From Candidatus Neomicrothrix sp. UBA2131 (lineage in GTDB: Bacteria; Actinomycetota; Acidimicrobiia; Acidimicrobiales; MedAcidi-G1), in contig DCXR01000004.1 of NCBI GenBank assembly GCA_002329075.1, positions 1 to 14,882 of the forward strand: a stretch of 14,882 nucleotides of DNA, read 5' to 3'. Below, piece by piece: positions 5,796-13,431 of this stretch. The first letter of the stretch is position 1; every line of letters starts with the position of its first letter. The notes under the pieces were generated by a model that saw only the letters and a program-made list of their open reading frames with translations, did no database searches and was not told the DNA's origin. A program made the translations under genes and the position numbers.

Positions 5796-8070
5796 TCGAT
5801 GTCTGCAGCGCCGACCAGATGCGCTCCGGGGTGAGCGGCATGTCGAGGTGCCGGATGCCGAACGGTGTGAGGGCATCGACCACGGCACTCTGCACCGCCG
5901 CCGTGGAGCCGATGCTGCCCGCCTCGCCGATCCCCTTGGCCCCGAGCGGGTTGCGGGGCGTCGGTGTCTCGGTGAACGAACGCTCGTAGGTGGGGACCTC
6001 CATCATCGAGATGGCCGTGTAGTCGGCGAGGTTGGAGGTCTGCGGGTTGCCGTCCTCGTCGTAGCGGATCTCCTCGAGCAGTGCCTGGGCGATGCCCTGC
6101 GCCAGGCCACCGTGGATCTGGCCGGCGGCCAGCAGCGGGTTGATGATGATGCCGGCGTCGTCGACGGCGACGATCCGTTCAACCGTGGTGTGCCCGGTTT
6201 CGGTGTCGACCTCGACGACGGCGATGTGGGCGCCGAACGGGAAGGTCGCACCGGCCTGCACGAAGTCGGAATGGCCGACCAGCGGCTCCGCCGTCTCGCC
6301 GGCGATCTCGGCCCACGACCGGGATGCCGACGGGGTACCGGCCACATGGAAGGCGCCCCGCTCGCGATCGAGCACCAGGTCGTCCGGGGCAGCCTCGAGC
6401 ATGTCGGCGACCGCATCACGGGCCAGGGCAATGAGCTTGTCGGCAGCATCGCCCATCGACGAGCCGGCGATCTGAACGGATCGGGACCCGCCGGTGAGTT
6501 GACCGGAGGGCACCCGGTCGGTGTCGCCGTGGAACACGGTGACGGCCTCGAGGGGCACGCCCAGGCGGTCAGCGACGATCATCGCCCAGGTCGTGTGGTG
6601 ACCGGTGCCGATCGGGGTGGAACCGGTGACGGCCAGCACCGTTCCGTCGGCCTGCAGGGAGACCTCGCCGTATTCGCTGCCGCCGAAGCCCGTGATCTCG
6701 ACGTAGGTGCAGATTCCGATGCCCAGTTGGCGGATGTCGCCGGCGGCACGGCGTCGCTGCTGTTCGGCGCGCAGGTCGGCGTAGTTCGATGCCTCCAGCA
6801 CCGCATCGAGCACCATTTCGTACTCGCCGCTGTCATAGACCGTGCCGGTGCCGTTGGTGAACGGGAAGGCTTCGGGGCCCGGCAGGTTGCGCCGCCGCAC
6901 CTCCGCTGGATCCATGCCGACCTCGGCGGCGAACAGGTCGACGGCGCGTTCGATGGCGGCCGTGGCCTCGGGGCGCCCTGCGCCCCGATAGGCACAGACG
7001 GGTGTGGTCGTGGTGACGACCGAGATGTATTCGACCTCGACCCTTTCGATGTCGTAGACGCCGCTGGCCATCTGGCGGGTGAACTCGGGAAGGAAGGCTC
7101 CGAATCTCGGGTAGGCGCCACAGTCCTGGAGCACGTCGAGGCGGTATGCCTGGATGTCGCCATCGCGGGTACCGGCGATCGTGACCTTCTGCTCCTGGGC
7201 CCGGCCGTGGACGTGGCCGGTGAGGTTCTCGGTGCGGGTCTCGGTCCAACGCACGGCCCGCCCCAACTTGCGGGCCAGGTGCACGACCATGACCTCCTCC
7301 TCGGAGGTGATCCCCTTGGCGCCGAATCCGCCGCCGATGTCCTGCACGAACACCCGAAGGTCCTCGTCTTCGATGCCGAGCAGGTCGGTGACGCTCTTCC
7401 GGAAGTTGTGCGCGCCCTGGGAACTGGCCCAGCAGGTGAGGCGACCATCCTCGATGCCGGCGGCCACCACCCGGGGTTCGATCGACACTGCGGCGACCCG
7501 CGGGTTGACGACGTCTTCGCTGACCACGACCTCGTAGCCGGAGAAGTCGATCGGGTCCTCGACGCTGTTGCGGAAGGCGACGTTGTGGCCGATGTCGGGG
7601 AACAAGAGGTTCTCGCCGTCGAGGGCGACGGACTGCCCGAGCACCGGTGGCAACGGTTCGATGTCGGCCCAGACCATCTCGGCAGCATCGGCGGCCAGGT
7701 ACGGCGATTCGGCGACCACGACGGCAATCGGCTCGCCGACGAATCGCACCCGGTCCCTGGCGAGGAACGGGCGTTTCATCTCGGCCGGGTAGAAGCCCAT
7801 CAACACCGGGCGGTCGTCGAGGCCGAGGTCGGCGACGGTGTACACGGCGACGACCCCCGGCATGGCCCGAGCATCGTCGACCTCGATCGACTCGATGGTG
7901 CCGTGGGCCACCGTGGACCGCACGAAATGGGCGTGGAGGGCGGCCTCGAGGGGGACGTTGGCGACGTACCGGCCCTGGCCGCGCACGAGCGCGTCGTCCT
8001 CGCGGCGCAGGACGGGGTTGCCGAGGATCGAGGTGCTGGTCACCCCGGGCTGGCCGAGTTGCTCGCTCAT
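5788..8070 (-). CDS. Xanthine dehydrogenase/CO dehydrogenase-family molybdopterin large subunit, form II-like
   Basis: This 760-aa protein has the size and layout of molybdenum hydroxylase large subunits, which bind the molybdopterin cofactor and hydroxylate a substrate with water as oxygen donor. Recognisable elements are GNPVLRREDDALVRGQGRY (17-35), the cofactor glutamine in SSQGAHN (Q218), DIGGGFGAKG (244-253), the active-site loop AYRGAGR (360-366) and the catalytic Glu in GAKGIGEAGSIG (E716). AYRGAGR is the form II-type loop. True aerobic CO dehydrogenase has AYxCSFR with the Cys that binds copper, so CO oxidation is unlikely. The usual partners, an FAD subunit (CoxM-like) and a 2Fe-2S subunit (CoxS-like), are absent from both sides: upstream is an acyl-CoA dehydrogenase after 51 bp, downstream the ligase by overlap. 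The substrate is unknown; CoA-related neighbours suggest an acid or acyl-CoA derivative. Confidence 0.9.
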   Translation of the reverse strand: MSEQLGQPGVTSTSILGNPVLRREDDALVRGQGRYVANVPLEAALHAHFVRSTVAHGTIESIEVDDARAMPGVVAVYTVADLGLDDRPVLMGFYPAEMKRPFLARDRVRFVGEPIAVVVAESPYLAADAAEMVWADIEPLPPVLGQSVALDGENLLFPDIGHNVAFRNSVEDPIDFSGYEVVVSEDVVNPRVAAVSIEPRVVAAGIEDGRLTCWASSQGAHNFRKSVTDLLGIEDEDLRVFVQDIGGGFGAKGITSEEEVMVVHLARKLGRAVRWTETRTENLTGHVHGRAQEQKVTIAGTRDGDIQAYRLDVLQDCGAYPRFGAFLPEFTRQMASGVYDIERVEVEYISVVTTTTPVCAYRGAGRPEATAAIERAVDLFAAEVGMDPAEVRRRNLPGPEAFPFTNGTGTVYDSGEYEMVLDAVLEASNYADLRAEQQRRRAAGDIRQLGIGICTYVEITGFGGSEYGEVSLQADGTVLAVTGSTPIGTGHHTTWAMIVADRLGVPLEAVTVFHGDTDRVPSGQLTGGSRSVQIAGSSMGDAADKLIALARDAVADMLEAAPDDLVLDRERGAFHVAGTPSASRSWAEIAGETAEPLVGHSDFVQAGATFPFGAHIAVVEVDTETGHTTVERIVAVDDAGIIINPLLAAGQIHGGLAQGIAQALLEEIRYDEDGNPQTSNLADYTAISMMEVPTYERSFTETPTPRNPLGAKGIGEAGSIGSTAAVQSAVVDALTPFGIRHLDMPLTPERIWSALQTSNA

Positions 8071-8121
8071 GGCGTCCCCGTGACGTGTGGGACCGGGGTG
8101 TCGTTCACCGGACAGCCCGCC

Positions 8122-9279
8122 TCACTCAACCGGGAACCGCTCGAGCAACTTGCGGGCGATGACGAGCTTCTGGATCTCGCTGGTGCCCTCGCCGACGATC
8201 ATCAGAGGCGTGTCGCGGAAGTAGCGCTCGACGGGGAACTCGGTGGTGTAGCCGTTGCCGCCGTGGATGCGAAGGGCGTCGGACGCGATCTCGAAGGCGG
8301 CCTCGGACGCGAACAGCTTGGCCATGCCGGCCTCCATGTCGACCCGCTGGCCGGCGTCGGCCCGTCGGGCGGCGTCGTAGGTCATGAGGCGTGCGGCCTG
8401 GAGCTTGGTGGCCATCTCGGCGAGCTTGAACTGGATGGCCTGGTGCTCGAAGATCGGCCGGCCGAAGGTCTCCCGCTGCTGCGAGTACGCCATGGCGGCA
8501 TCGAAGGCGGCCTGGGCAACCCCGACAGCCCGTGCCGCCACGTTGATGCGCCCGAGCTCCAACGCCGAGAGGGCGTACTCGCGACCGTGCCCGATGCCCT
8601 CGTCGCCGCCGAGGACGTTGGCGTGCGGGACCCGGTGGTCGACATAGGACATCTCGACGGTCTCGAGGCCGCGGTAGCCGAGCTTGTCGATCTTGCGCGA
8701 CACCGTGATCCCCTCGAACGACTCGCCGGGTTCCTTCTCGACGAGGAAGCAGGTGATGCGGTCATCGGGTGTGCGGGCCAGCAACATGACGAGCGAGGAC
8801 CTCATGCCGTTCGTGACCCACATCTTGGTGCCGTTGACGACCCACTCGTCGCCATCGCGCTCGGCGCGACAGCGAAGGGCGCCGGTGTCGCTGCCTGCGT
8901 CGGGCTCGGAGAGCGAGAAGGCGGCCCGGAACGACCCGTCGCACATTCGGGGCAGGAACCGTTGCCGTTGTTGGTCCGTGCCGAAGCGCCCGATCATGGT
9001 GGCGCCGATCTTGTGGGTGTTGAGGAGCCCGGCCAGCGACATGAACCCGCGGGAGAGCTCTTCGATGATGCGCGTGTAGGTGGTGATGTCGAGCCCCAGG
9101 CCGCCGTACTCCTCGGGGATCGTCGATCCGAACAGGCCGAAGTCGCACATCTGGTTGAACATGGCCTGCGGAAACTCGTCTGCCTGTTCGAACTCGGCGA
9201 CGTTGGGGATGACGTCGCGATCGACCCAGGAACGGACGGCGTCGACCATCTCGTCTGCCAGCGCCTGATCGGTGGCCAT
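8122..9279 (-). CDS. Acyl-CoA dehydrogenase
   Basis: This FAD enzyme oxidises acyl-CoA to enoyl-CoA and passes electrons to ETF. The 385-aa length is standard. Visible signatures are PEEYGGLGLD (55-64), the FAD-contact FSLSEPDAGSD (121-131), QQRETFGRPIFEHQAIQ (267-283), RIHGGNGY (337-344) and VGEGTSEIQKL with the catalytic Glu at 364, the position used by short- and medium-chain type enzymes. I chose the ATG at 9279, where AAGGGGAG lies a few bases upstream; the in-frame extension to 9366 is not like the family. It is first in the run ACAD, Mo hydroxylase, ligase, all on the minus strand. The upstream gap (9280-9367) holds paired palindromes and a promoter-like sequence. Substrate chain length is undetermined. 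Confidence 0.94.
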   Translation of the reverse strand: MATDQALADEMVDAVRSWVDRDVIPNVAEFEQADEFPQAMFNQMCDFGLFGSTIPEEYGGLGLDITTYTRIIEELSRGFMSLAGLLNTHKIGATMIGRFGTDQQRQRFLPRMCDGSFRAAFSLSEPDAGSDTGALRCRAERDGDEWVVNGTKMWVTNGMRSSLVMLLARTPDDRITCFLVEKEPGESFEGITVSRKIDKLGYRGLETVEMSYVDHRVPHANVLGGDEGIGHGREYALSALELGRINVAARAVGVAQAAFDAAMAYSQQRETFGRPIFEHQAIQFKLAEMATKLQAARLMTYDAARRADAGQRVDMEAGMAKLFASEAAFEIASDALRIHGGNGYTTEFPVERYFRDTPLMIVGEGTSEIQKLVIARKLLERFPVE

Positions 9280-9324
9280 GGCTCCCCTTCCCTGTCTCGT
9301 TCCCTGTCCGCTGGCGACCAACAG

Positions 9325-9330
9325 TACAGC
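9325..9330 (-). promoter_or_regulatory. Candidate -10 (TACTGT on the minus strand) upstream of the ACAD operon
   Basis: Read on the minus strand, TTGAAC (plus-strand bases 9346-9351) precedes TACTGT with about 19 nt between them. The spacing is slightly long for a sigma-70-type promoter, but TACTGT fits TAnnnT and the pair lies 45-70 bp upstream of the acyl-CoA dehydrogenase start. The -35 falls inside a palindrome, so repression there would be easy to explain. Exact bases of the -10 could be off by a few. Confidence 0.3.
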
Positions 9331-9333
9331 CGT

Positions 9334-9355
9334 GGTCTCAGACCGGTTCAACCGG
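9334..9355. promoter_or_regulatory. Paired overlapping palindromes, candidate operator of the ACAD operon
   Basis: GGTCT-C-AGACC (9334-9344) and CCGGTT-C-AACCGG (9343-9355) are two perfect odd-length palindromes. Their centres at 9339 and 9349 are 10 bp apart, about one helical turn. They sit between the LLM oxidoreductase stop and the acyl-CoA dehydrogenase start and cover the proposed -35. The single-base spacer makes an RNA hairpin unlikely and favours binding of dimeric proteins. No regulator gene is in the window. Confidence 0.4.
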
Positions 9356-9367
9356 CCACGGCCCACT

Positions 9368-10285
9368 TCAGGCCCGGCTGATGACCTCTTCGCCGTAGCG
9401 CTGGACCACCTCGAGCGTGCGATCGAGGTCGTCGCCGGGAACCGCCACCCCGGTCCAGGTCACGCCTATGCCGGCCAGCGCCGACAGGCCCTCGAGGTGG
9501 GCCTCGGCATCGAAGTCGCCGTCGCCGGGCGCCCCGCCGGCCGAACAGGCGAAGTGCACGTCGACCGGGTCAGCCCGGCCGGCCCCTTCCAGCCGACGCC
9601 AGAGGTCGTCGAGCATCGGGCGCAGGTCGTCGACGGTCTCGAGGGCCGCAGTCCTGGCCGTGGCAGCCATCGCTGCAGGCGTCGGGAACGGGCTCCATCC
9701 CTGGCCCCAACGAGCGACACGGGCGCGGGCGCGGGCCGAGTTGCCACCGATCCATATCGGGGGATGCGGCTTCTGTACCGGGCGGGGATTCGCCGTGTTG
9801 CCGAGGGCGACGAACCGGTGCCCCTCGAATGCGAGGTCGTCGGTGGTCCAGGCGGCAATCAGGGCATCGAGCGCCTCGTCGAAGCGGTCGTTGCGGTCGT
9901 CGAAGTCGGCGCCCAGCGCCCGGTACTCGGCCTTCTGGTACCCGGTGCCGGTGCCGAGGATCAACCGGCCGTCGGAGAGCACGTCGACCGTCGCCGCTGC
10001 CTTGGCCAGGATGAACGGGTTCCGGTACGGCAGTACGGCGATGTTGGTCATGAGCCGCAGCCGCCCGGCGGCAGCGGCGCAGAAGGCCAGTGCCGAAAAC
10101 GGGTCGAGGGCGTCGTGCCCCCCTGCCGCCAGCCAACGGCTGCCGGGCATCGGATGGTCGGTGAAGCCGATGGCATCGAAGCCGGCGGCCTCGGCGGCCT
10201 GGGCCAGCCGGGTCAGGCCCTCACGTCCCACGAGCCGCCGGTCGTGGGCACCGGCCGACATCGGGTGGGTGAAGGAGAATCGCAT
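9368..10285 (-). CDS. LLM-class (luciferase-like) F420-dependent oxidoreductase, TIGR03619/Rv2161c type
   Basis: This 305-aa single-domain luciferase-like barrel most resembles the Rv2161c-type F420-dependent family, judged from MRFSFTHPMSAG at the start, IGFTDHPMPGSRW, LMTNIAVLPYRNPFILAKAA, LSDGRLILGTGTGYQKAEY and PPIWIGGNS. Such enzymes use reduced or oxidised F420 (less often FMN) for hydride transfer; substrates are mostly unknown. I chose the ATG at 10285, where family similarity begins. Its ribosome site is weak (GGACGG), and a strong GGAGGAGG lies too far upstream, about 28 nt. The reading frame is open for several hundred codons further upstream, but that stretch is antisense to the divergent gamma-glutamyltransferase-like gene. 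It ends 88 bp before the acyl-CoA dehydrogenase start and could be co-transcribed with it, though the palindromes between them suggest a separate promoter. Confidence 0.9.
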   Translation of the reverse strand: MRFSFTHPMSAGAHDRRLVGREGLTRLAQAAEAAGFDAIGFTDHPMPGSRWLAAGGHDALDPFSALAFCAAAAGRLRLMTNIAVLPYRNPFILAKAAATVDVLSDGRLILGTGTGYQKAEYRALGADFDDRNDRFDEALDALIAAWTTDDLAFEGHRFVALGNTANPRPVQKPHPPIWIGGNSARARARVARWGQGWSPFPTPAAMAATARTAALETVDDLRPMLDDLWRRLEGAGRADPVDVHFACSAGGAPGDGDFDAEAHLEGLSALAGIGVTWTGVAVPGDDLDRTLEVVQRYGEEVISRA

Positions 10286-10298
10286 CGTCAGGCCGTCC

Positions 10299-10314
10299 GG
10301 CGACTCACGTCGCC
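10299..10314. promoter_or_regulatory. Inverted repeat in the LLM/GGT divergent region, candidate operator
   Basis: GGCGAC-TCAC-GTCGCC is a perfect 6-bp inverted repeat with a 4-nt spacer, centred about 20 bp upstream of the LLM oxidoreductase ATG. In a GC-rich genome, arms of this length arise by chance fairly often, so this is only a candidate. The remainder of 10286-10441 is non-coding and otherwise shows only a possible minus-strand TACATG. Confidence 0.25.
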
Positions 10315-10429
10315 TCCTCCGGGGCCACATGTACCTGCTGGTCACCCATCTCACGTCTTCCCGGTCGCCGGCCGCCTCCACTCTCTCAGCCCGGCGGGTC
10401 GGGGGGCCACACCTGCCCAGCCGGCGTGG

Positions 10430-10435
10430 CATGCT
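10430..10435 (+). promoter_or_regulatory. Candidate leaderless -10 (CATGCT) for the GGT-like gene
   Basis: CATGCT lies exactly 6 nt before the GTG at 10442, and no Shine-Dalgarno is present. The same arrangement, CATGnT-N6-GTG, recurs before the SRPBCC gene. A one-base departure from TAnnnT keeps confidence modest. Confidence 0.3.
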
Positions 10436-10441
10436 CGACCC

Positions 10442-12010
10442 GTGAACACCCCGGCACCGTGGGAGGACCCCGAGCGGCACTTCGGATCCGCCATGGTCTG
10501 CACGATCGACTCGCTCGCCTCGAGGGCCGGGATCGCGATCCTCGGGTCGGGTGGCAACGCCGCCGATGCGGCCATCGCTGCCAATGCGGTGCTGACCGTG
10601 ACCTCCCAGCACATGTGCGGACTGGGCGGCGACCTGTTCGCCCTCGTGCACGATGGGAGCGGTCCGCCGGTGTGCCTGAACGCCTCCGGGCGGGCCGGCT
10701 CCGGCGCCAACCCCGACCGCCTGCTCGCCGAGGGCCACGGGTCGATGCCCAGGCGGGGCGACGTGCGGGTGGTGACCGTCCCCGGCTGCATCGACGGCTG
10801 GTCGGCCCTCCACGACCGTTTCGGCTCGATGCCGCTGGCCGAGGTCCTGACGCCGGCCATCGCCTTGGCCGAAGACGGCTTCGAGGCGTCGCCCCTCCTG
10901 GTCCCCGCTGCCGCCGGGGTGGAGGGGGTCGACGGCGCTCAGGACTTCGCCGGGCTGGTGCAGACCGGCCAGGTGGTTGGTCGACCCGGGGTGGCCCGCC
11001 TGTTGCGGGCCCTGGCGGTGGGCGGACGCGACGCCGTGTACCTGGGCGAGTTCGGCGACGAGTTGCTCACCGTCGGGGCCGGCGAGTTCACCGAGGACGA
11101 CCTGCGCCGCTCCCATGTCGATTGGGTCGATCCGCTCGGTGCCCGGGTATGGGGCCACGATGTCTGGACGGTGCCGCCAAACTCGCAGGGCTACCTGATC
11201 CTGGCGGCGGCCTTGATCGCAGACGGACTCGACCTGCCCCGCGAGGACGACCCACTGCGGGCCCACCTGCTGGTCGAGGCGATGCGCCAGGCGGGCCACG
11301 ACCGGCCCGAGGTGCTCCACGAACGTGCTGACGGTGTCTCCCTTCTCGCTCCGGAGCGGCTGGGTCCACGTCGCAGCACCATCCATCCAGACCGCCGGGC
11401 CGTGCTCGGGGACACCTGGCACGACGGCGACACCATGTACGAGTGCGTGGTCGACGGCGACGGCATGGCCGTGTCGCTGATCCAGTCGAACGCCGACGGC
11501 TTCGGCAGCCATGTGACCCTGCCGGGCCTCGGGGTCTTCCTGCACAACCGGGGCCTCGGGTTCAGCCTCGAGCCGGGCCACCCTGCCCGCTACGGGCCAG
11601 GCCGTCGTCCGCCCCACACGCTGTCGCCGGCCCTGGTCACGCGGTCGGACGGTTCGCTGCGCTCGGTGCTGGGGACCATGGGCGCCGATGCCCAGCCCCA
11701 GGTGGTGCTGCAGATGCTGGTCCGCCTGCTGCTCGACGGTGCCTCCCCGGGCCACGTGGTCGGGGGTGGGCGCTGGGTGCTGAGCGGTGGAGGCGGCGGC
11801 TTCGCCACCTGGACGGATCCGGATGAGGTCGAGGTACTGCTCGAAGCCCATGCGCCGGAAACCTGGGTCCACGGTCTCACCGCCCGCGGCCATCGGGCCC
11901 GGGTCGCACCTGCCAACTACGGCCACGCCCACTGCATCGAGGTCGTCGATGGTGGCCTGGCCGGCGCCGCCGACCCCCGTGCGCTCGTCGGCGAGGCGGC
12001 CGGGGCATGA
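10442..12010 (+). CDS. Gamma-glutamyltransferase-like Ntn hydrolase (GGT family)
   Basis: This 522-aa protein is of the family that self-cleaves into two chains and then transfers or hydrolyses gamma-glutamyl or acyl groups with the freed N-terminal Thr. Typical parts are GIAILGSGGNAADAAIAAN near the N-terminus, MCGLGGDLFALV, PGCIDGWSALHDRFG, the processing site GDTMYECVVDGDGMAVSL with the expected nucleophile at T331, and RRPPHTLSPAL further on. The family's usual TTH here reads TMY. I see no signal peptide, whereas many GGTs are periplasmic or secreted. The start is GTG at 10442; the frame is open far upstream but antisense to the LLM gene. Only 7 bp separate it from the SRPBCC gene. As actinobacteria generally use mycothiol, glutathione may not be the substrate; related cephalosporin- or glutaryl-acylase activities remain possible. 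Confidence 0.9.
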   Translation: MNTPAPWEDPERHFGSAMVCTIDSLASRAGIAILGSGGNAADAAIAANAVLTVTSQHMCGLGGDLFALVHDGSGPPVCLNASGRAGSGANPDRLLAEGHGSMPRRGDVRVVTVPGCIDGWSALHDRFGSMPLAEVLTPAIALAEDGFEASPLLVPAAAGVEGVDGAQDFAGLVQTGQVVGRPGVARLLRALAVGGRDAVYLGEFGDELLTVGAGEFTEDDLRRSHVDWVDPLGARVWGHDVWTVPPNSQGYLILAAALIADGLDLPREDDPLRAHLLVEAMRQAGHDRPEVLHERADGVSLLAPERLGPRRSTIHPDRRAVLGDTWHDGDTMYECVVDGDGMAVSLIQSNADGFGSHVTLPGLGVFLHNRGLGFSLEPGHPARYGPGRRPPHTLSPALVTRSDGSLRSVLGTMGADAQPQVVLQMLVRLLLDGASPGHVVGGGRWVLSGGGGGFATWTDPDEVEVLLEAHAPETWVHGLTARGHRARVAPANYGHAHCIEVVDGGLAGAADPRALVGEAAGA

Positions 12011-12011
12011 T
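12006..12011 (+). promoter_or_regulatory. Candidate leaderless -10 (CATGAT) for the SRPBCC gene
   Basis: CATGAT overlaps the GGT-like stop codon and lies 6 nt before the GTG at 12018, mirroring the spacing before the GGT-like gene. It may allow separate leaderless transcription; read-through from the upstream gene is the simpler alternative. Confidence 0.25.
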
Positions 12012-12017
12012 CTAGCC

Positions 12018-12449
12018 GTGACGCAGAAGCGCAGGTCCTATACGTCGATCGTCATCGAGCGGGAGATCGCTGCATCCCGGCAGGTGGTGTGGGATGCCTT
12101 TCTGGCCTTCATCGAGAAGGCGACAGGCGGATACGACGTCGAGGGGGATCCGCCGCCACACGGTTTGGGAGCGACCCTGGGGCTCACCCTGGACGACGAG
12201 ACCCTGAGCGAGGAGGTCATCTCGTTCGAGCCCCCGTGGCGACGCGTCTACGAACTCACCGGTGCTCCGGTGAAGATGTACCAGGGCACGACCGTCATCA
12301 CGGATCGGGGCGACTCCTGCCTCCTGGCCTGGTCGCTGGTGGTCGACCCATTGCCCGGTGGGGCCAGCGATTCCTTCCTCGAGACTGCGGAGGCGTTCCT
12401 CACCGGATTCGTCGACCGCTTGCAGGCCATGGTCGAATCTGGGGACTGA
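12018..12449 (+). CDS. SRPBCC (START/Bet v1-like) family protein
   Basis: This 143-aa protein begins MTQKRRSYTSIVIEREIAAS, using GTG at 12018, which sits 7 bp after the upstream stop. The pattern fits the SRPBCC helix-grip fold of polyketide cyclase/dehydrase-like and lipid-binding proteins: a beta strand (SIVIEREI), then SRQVVWDAFLAFIE, a run of strands including EEVISFEPPWRRVYELTG and SCLLAWSLVVDP, and a long C-terminal helix (FLETAEAFLTGFVDRLQAMV). These proteins enclose a hydrophobic ligand, and many have no known reaction. No catalytic residues can be assigned. It lies between a GGT-like gene and an LLM oxidoreductase in one closely packed run, suggesting a shared small-molecule substrate. 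Confidence 0.75.
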   Translation: MTQKRRSYTSIVIEREIAASRQVVWDAFLAFIEKATGGYDVEGDPPPHGLGATLGLTLDDETLSEEVISFEPPWRRVYELTGAPVKMYQGTTVITDRGDSCLLAWSLVVDPLPGGASDSFLETAEAFLTGFVDRLQAMVESGD

Positions 12450-12477
12450 CCGACTCCCCCCATTCCCGGAGGACCCC

Positions 12478-13389
12478 ATGCGCATCGCCGTCAACGCCTC
12501 GGGCGAACTGCCCCATGCCGACATCGGCCGAATGCGCGAGCATGCCGCTCGCGCCGCCGAGGAGGGTTTCCACGGTTGGTGGCTCGCCCAGACCGGCCTC
12601 GTCGACGCCCTGACCGTGTTCCCGGCGGTAGCCGATGCAGCTCCGGGTCTCGAGTTGGGTTCGGCGGTGATCCCGACGTTTCCCCGCCATCCCACGATGC
12701 TGGCCGGACAGGCGCTCACCACCCAGGCGGTGCTCGGTGACCGGGACCTGGTGCTCGGCATCGGCCTCTCGCACAAGCCGGCGATCGAGGGCTACCTCGG
12801 CCTGTCCTTCGACCGGCCGATCCGCCACCTCATCGACTACCTGGAGGTGCTCATGCCGCTCCTCGACTCAGGTCGGGTCGACTACGACGGTGAGGCCTTC
12901 ACGACCCACATGGAGTCGAAACGCCCCGGTGACCGTGCCCCGTCGGTGATGGTCGCCGCACTCGGTGAGCAGACACTGCGCGTCACCGGGCGGCGTACCG
13001 ACGGCACCATTCTCTGGATGGTCGGGCCCCGCACGATCGCCGACCACATCCGGCCGCGGATCACCGCCGCTGCAGCCGAGGTGGGCCGACCCGACCCTCG
13101 GATCGTGGCCAGCCTCCCCGTCTGCGTCACGGGTGACGCCGCTTCGGTACGGGAGGCGGCGGCACGGATCTTCGCCATCTACGGCGAGTTGCCCTCGTAC
13201 CGGGCGATGCTCGACCGCGAGGGTGCGGCCACCCCGGGCGACGTGGCCATCATCGGTACCGAGGAGGAGGTCGCCGCCGGTCTCGAGGACCTGGCACAGG
13301 CTGGGGCCACCGACTTCGTGGCCGCCGAGTTCGGCACGACTTCCGATGAGTTCGCCCAGACCCGCAGGCTCCTGGCGAGCCTCCTCTGA
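12478..13389 (+). CDS. LLM-class F420-dependent oxidoreductase, TIGR03564-like
   Basis: This 303-aa luciferase-like protein is from a different subfamily than the one at 9368-10285. It begins MRIAVNASGELP and resembles the TIGR03564 (MSMEG_4879) F420-dependent group, with GFHGWWLAQTGLVDALTVFP, GSAVIPTFPRHPTMLAGQA, LVLGIGLSHKPAIEG and YLGLSFDRP. The start is well supported: GGAGG lies 5 nt before the ATG at 12478. It follows the SRPBCC gene by 28 bp and is probably co-transcribed with it and the GGT-like gene. Cofactor F420 is assumed from the family; substrate is unknown. Confidence 0.9.
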   Translation: MRIAVNASGELPHADIGRMREHAARAAEEGFHGWWLAQTGLVDALTVFPAVADAAPGLELGSAVIPTFPRHPTMLAGQALTTQAVLGDRDLVLGIGLSHKPAIEGYLGLSFDRPIRHLIDYLEVLMPLLDSGRVDYDGEAFTTHMESKRPGDRAPSVMVAALGEQTLRVTGRRTDGTILWMVGPRTIADHIRPRITAAAAEVGRPDPRIVASLPVCVTGDAASVREAAARIFAIYGELPSYRAMLDREGAATPGDVAIIGTEEEVAAGLEDLAQAGATDFVAAEFGTTSDEFAQTRRLLASLL

Positions 13390-13418
13390 CCGGCTGGCCG
13401 ATTCTGCACAACGTGCGC

Positions 13419-13424
13419 TACCGT
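13419..13424 (+). promoter_or_regulatory. Candidate -10 (TACCGT) of the amidohydrolase promoter
   Basis: TACCGT matches TAnnnT and lies 7 bp before the palindrome at 13432-13448, so the predicted start of transcription (about 13431) would abut the operator. The leader would then be about 58 nt and includes a GGAG close to the ATG. No clear -35 is seen. Confidence 0.4.
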
Positions 13425-13431
13425 GAACACA

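Noticed and set aside
5788..8070. Aerobic carbon monoxide dehydrogenase (coxL, form I)
   Set aside because: The active-site loop is AYRGAGR, lacking the AYxCSFR cysteine needed for the copper-molybdenum centre, and coxM and coxS are absent.
5617..9381. A 1254-codon plus-strand open frame opposite the Mo subunit and acyl-CoA dehydrogenase genes
   Set aside because: It mirrors two clear enzyme genes on the minus strand and has a low-complexity, His/Asp/Gly/Val-rich composition typical of antisense frames in GC-rich DNA; no family motif is visible.
9272..10441. Plus-strand extension upstream of the GGT-like gene, open from 9272
   Set aside because: It is antisense to the LLM gene and has no family features; GGT-like sequence begins at the GTG at 10442.
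10286..11932. Minus-strand extension of the first LLM gene, open for 549 more codons
   Set aside because: It is antisense to the well-supported GGT-like gene; LLM family similarity begins exactly at the ATG at 10285.
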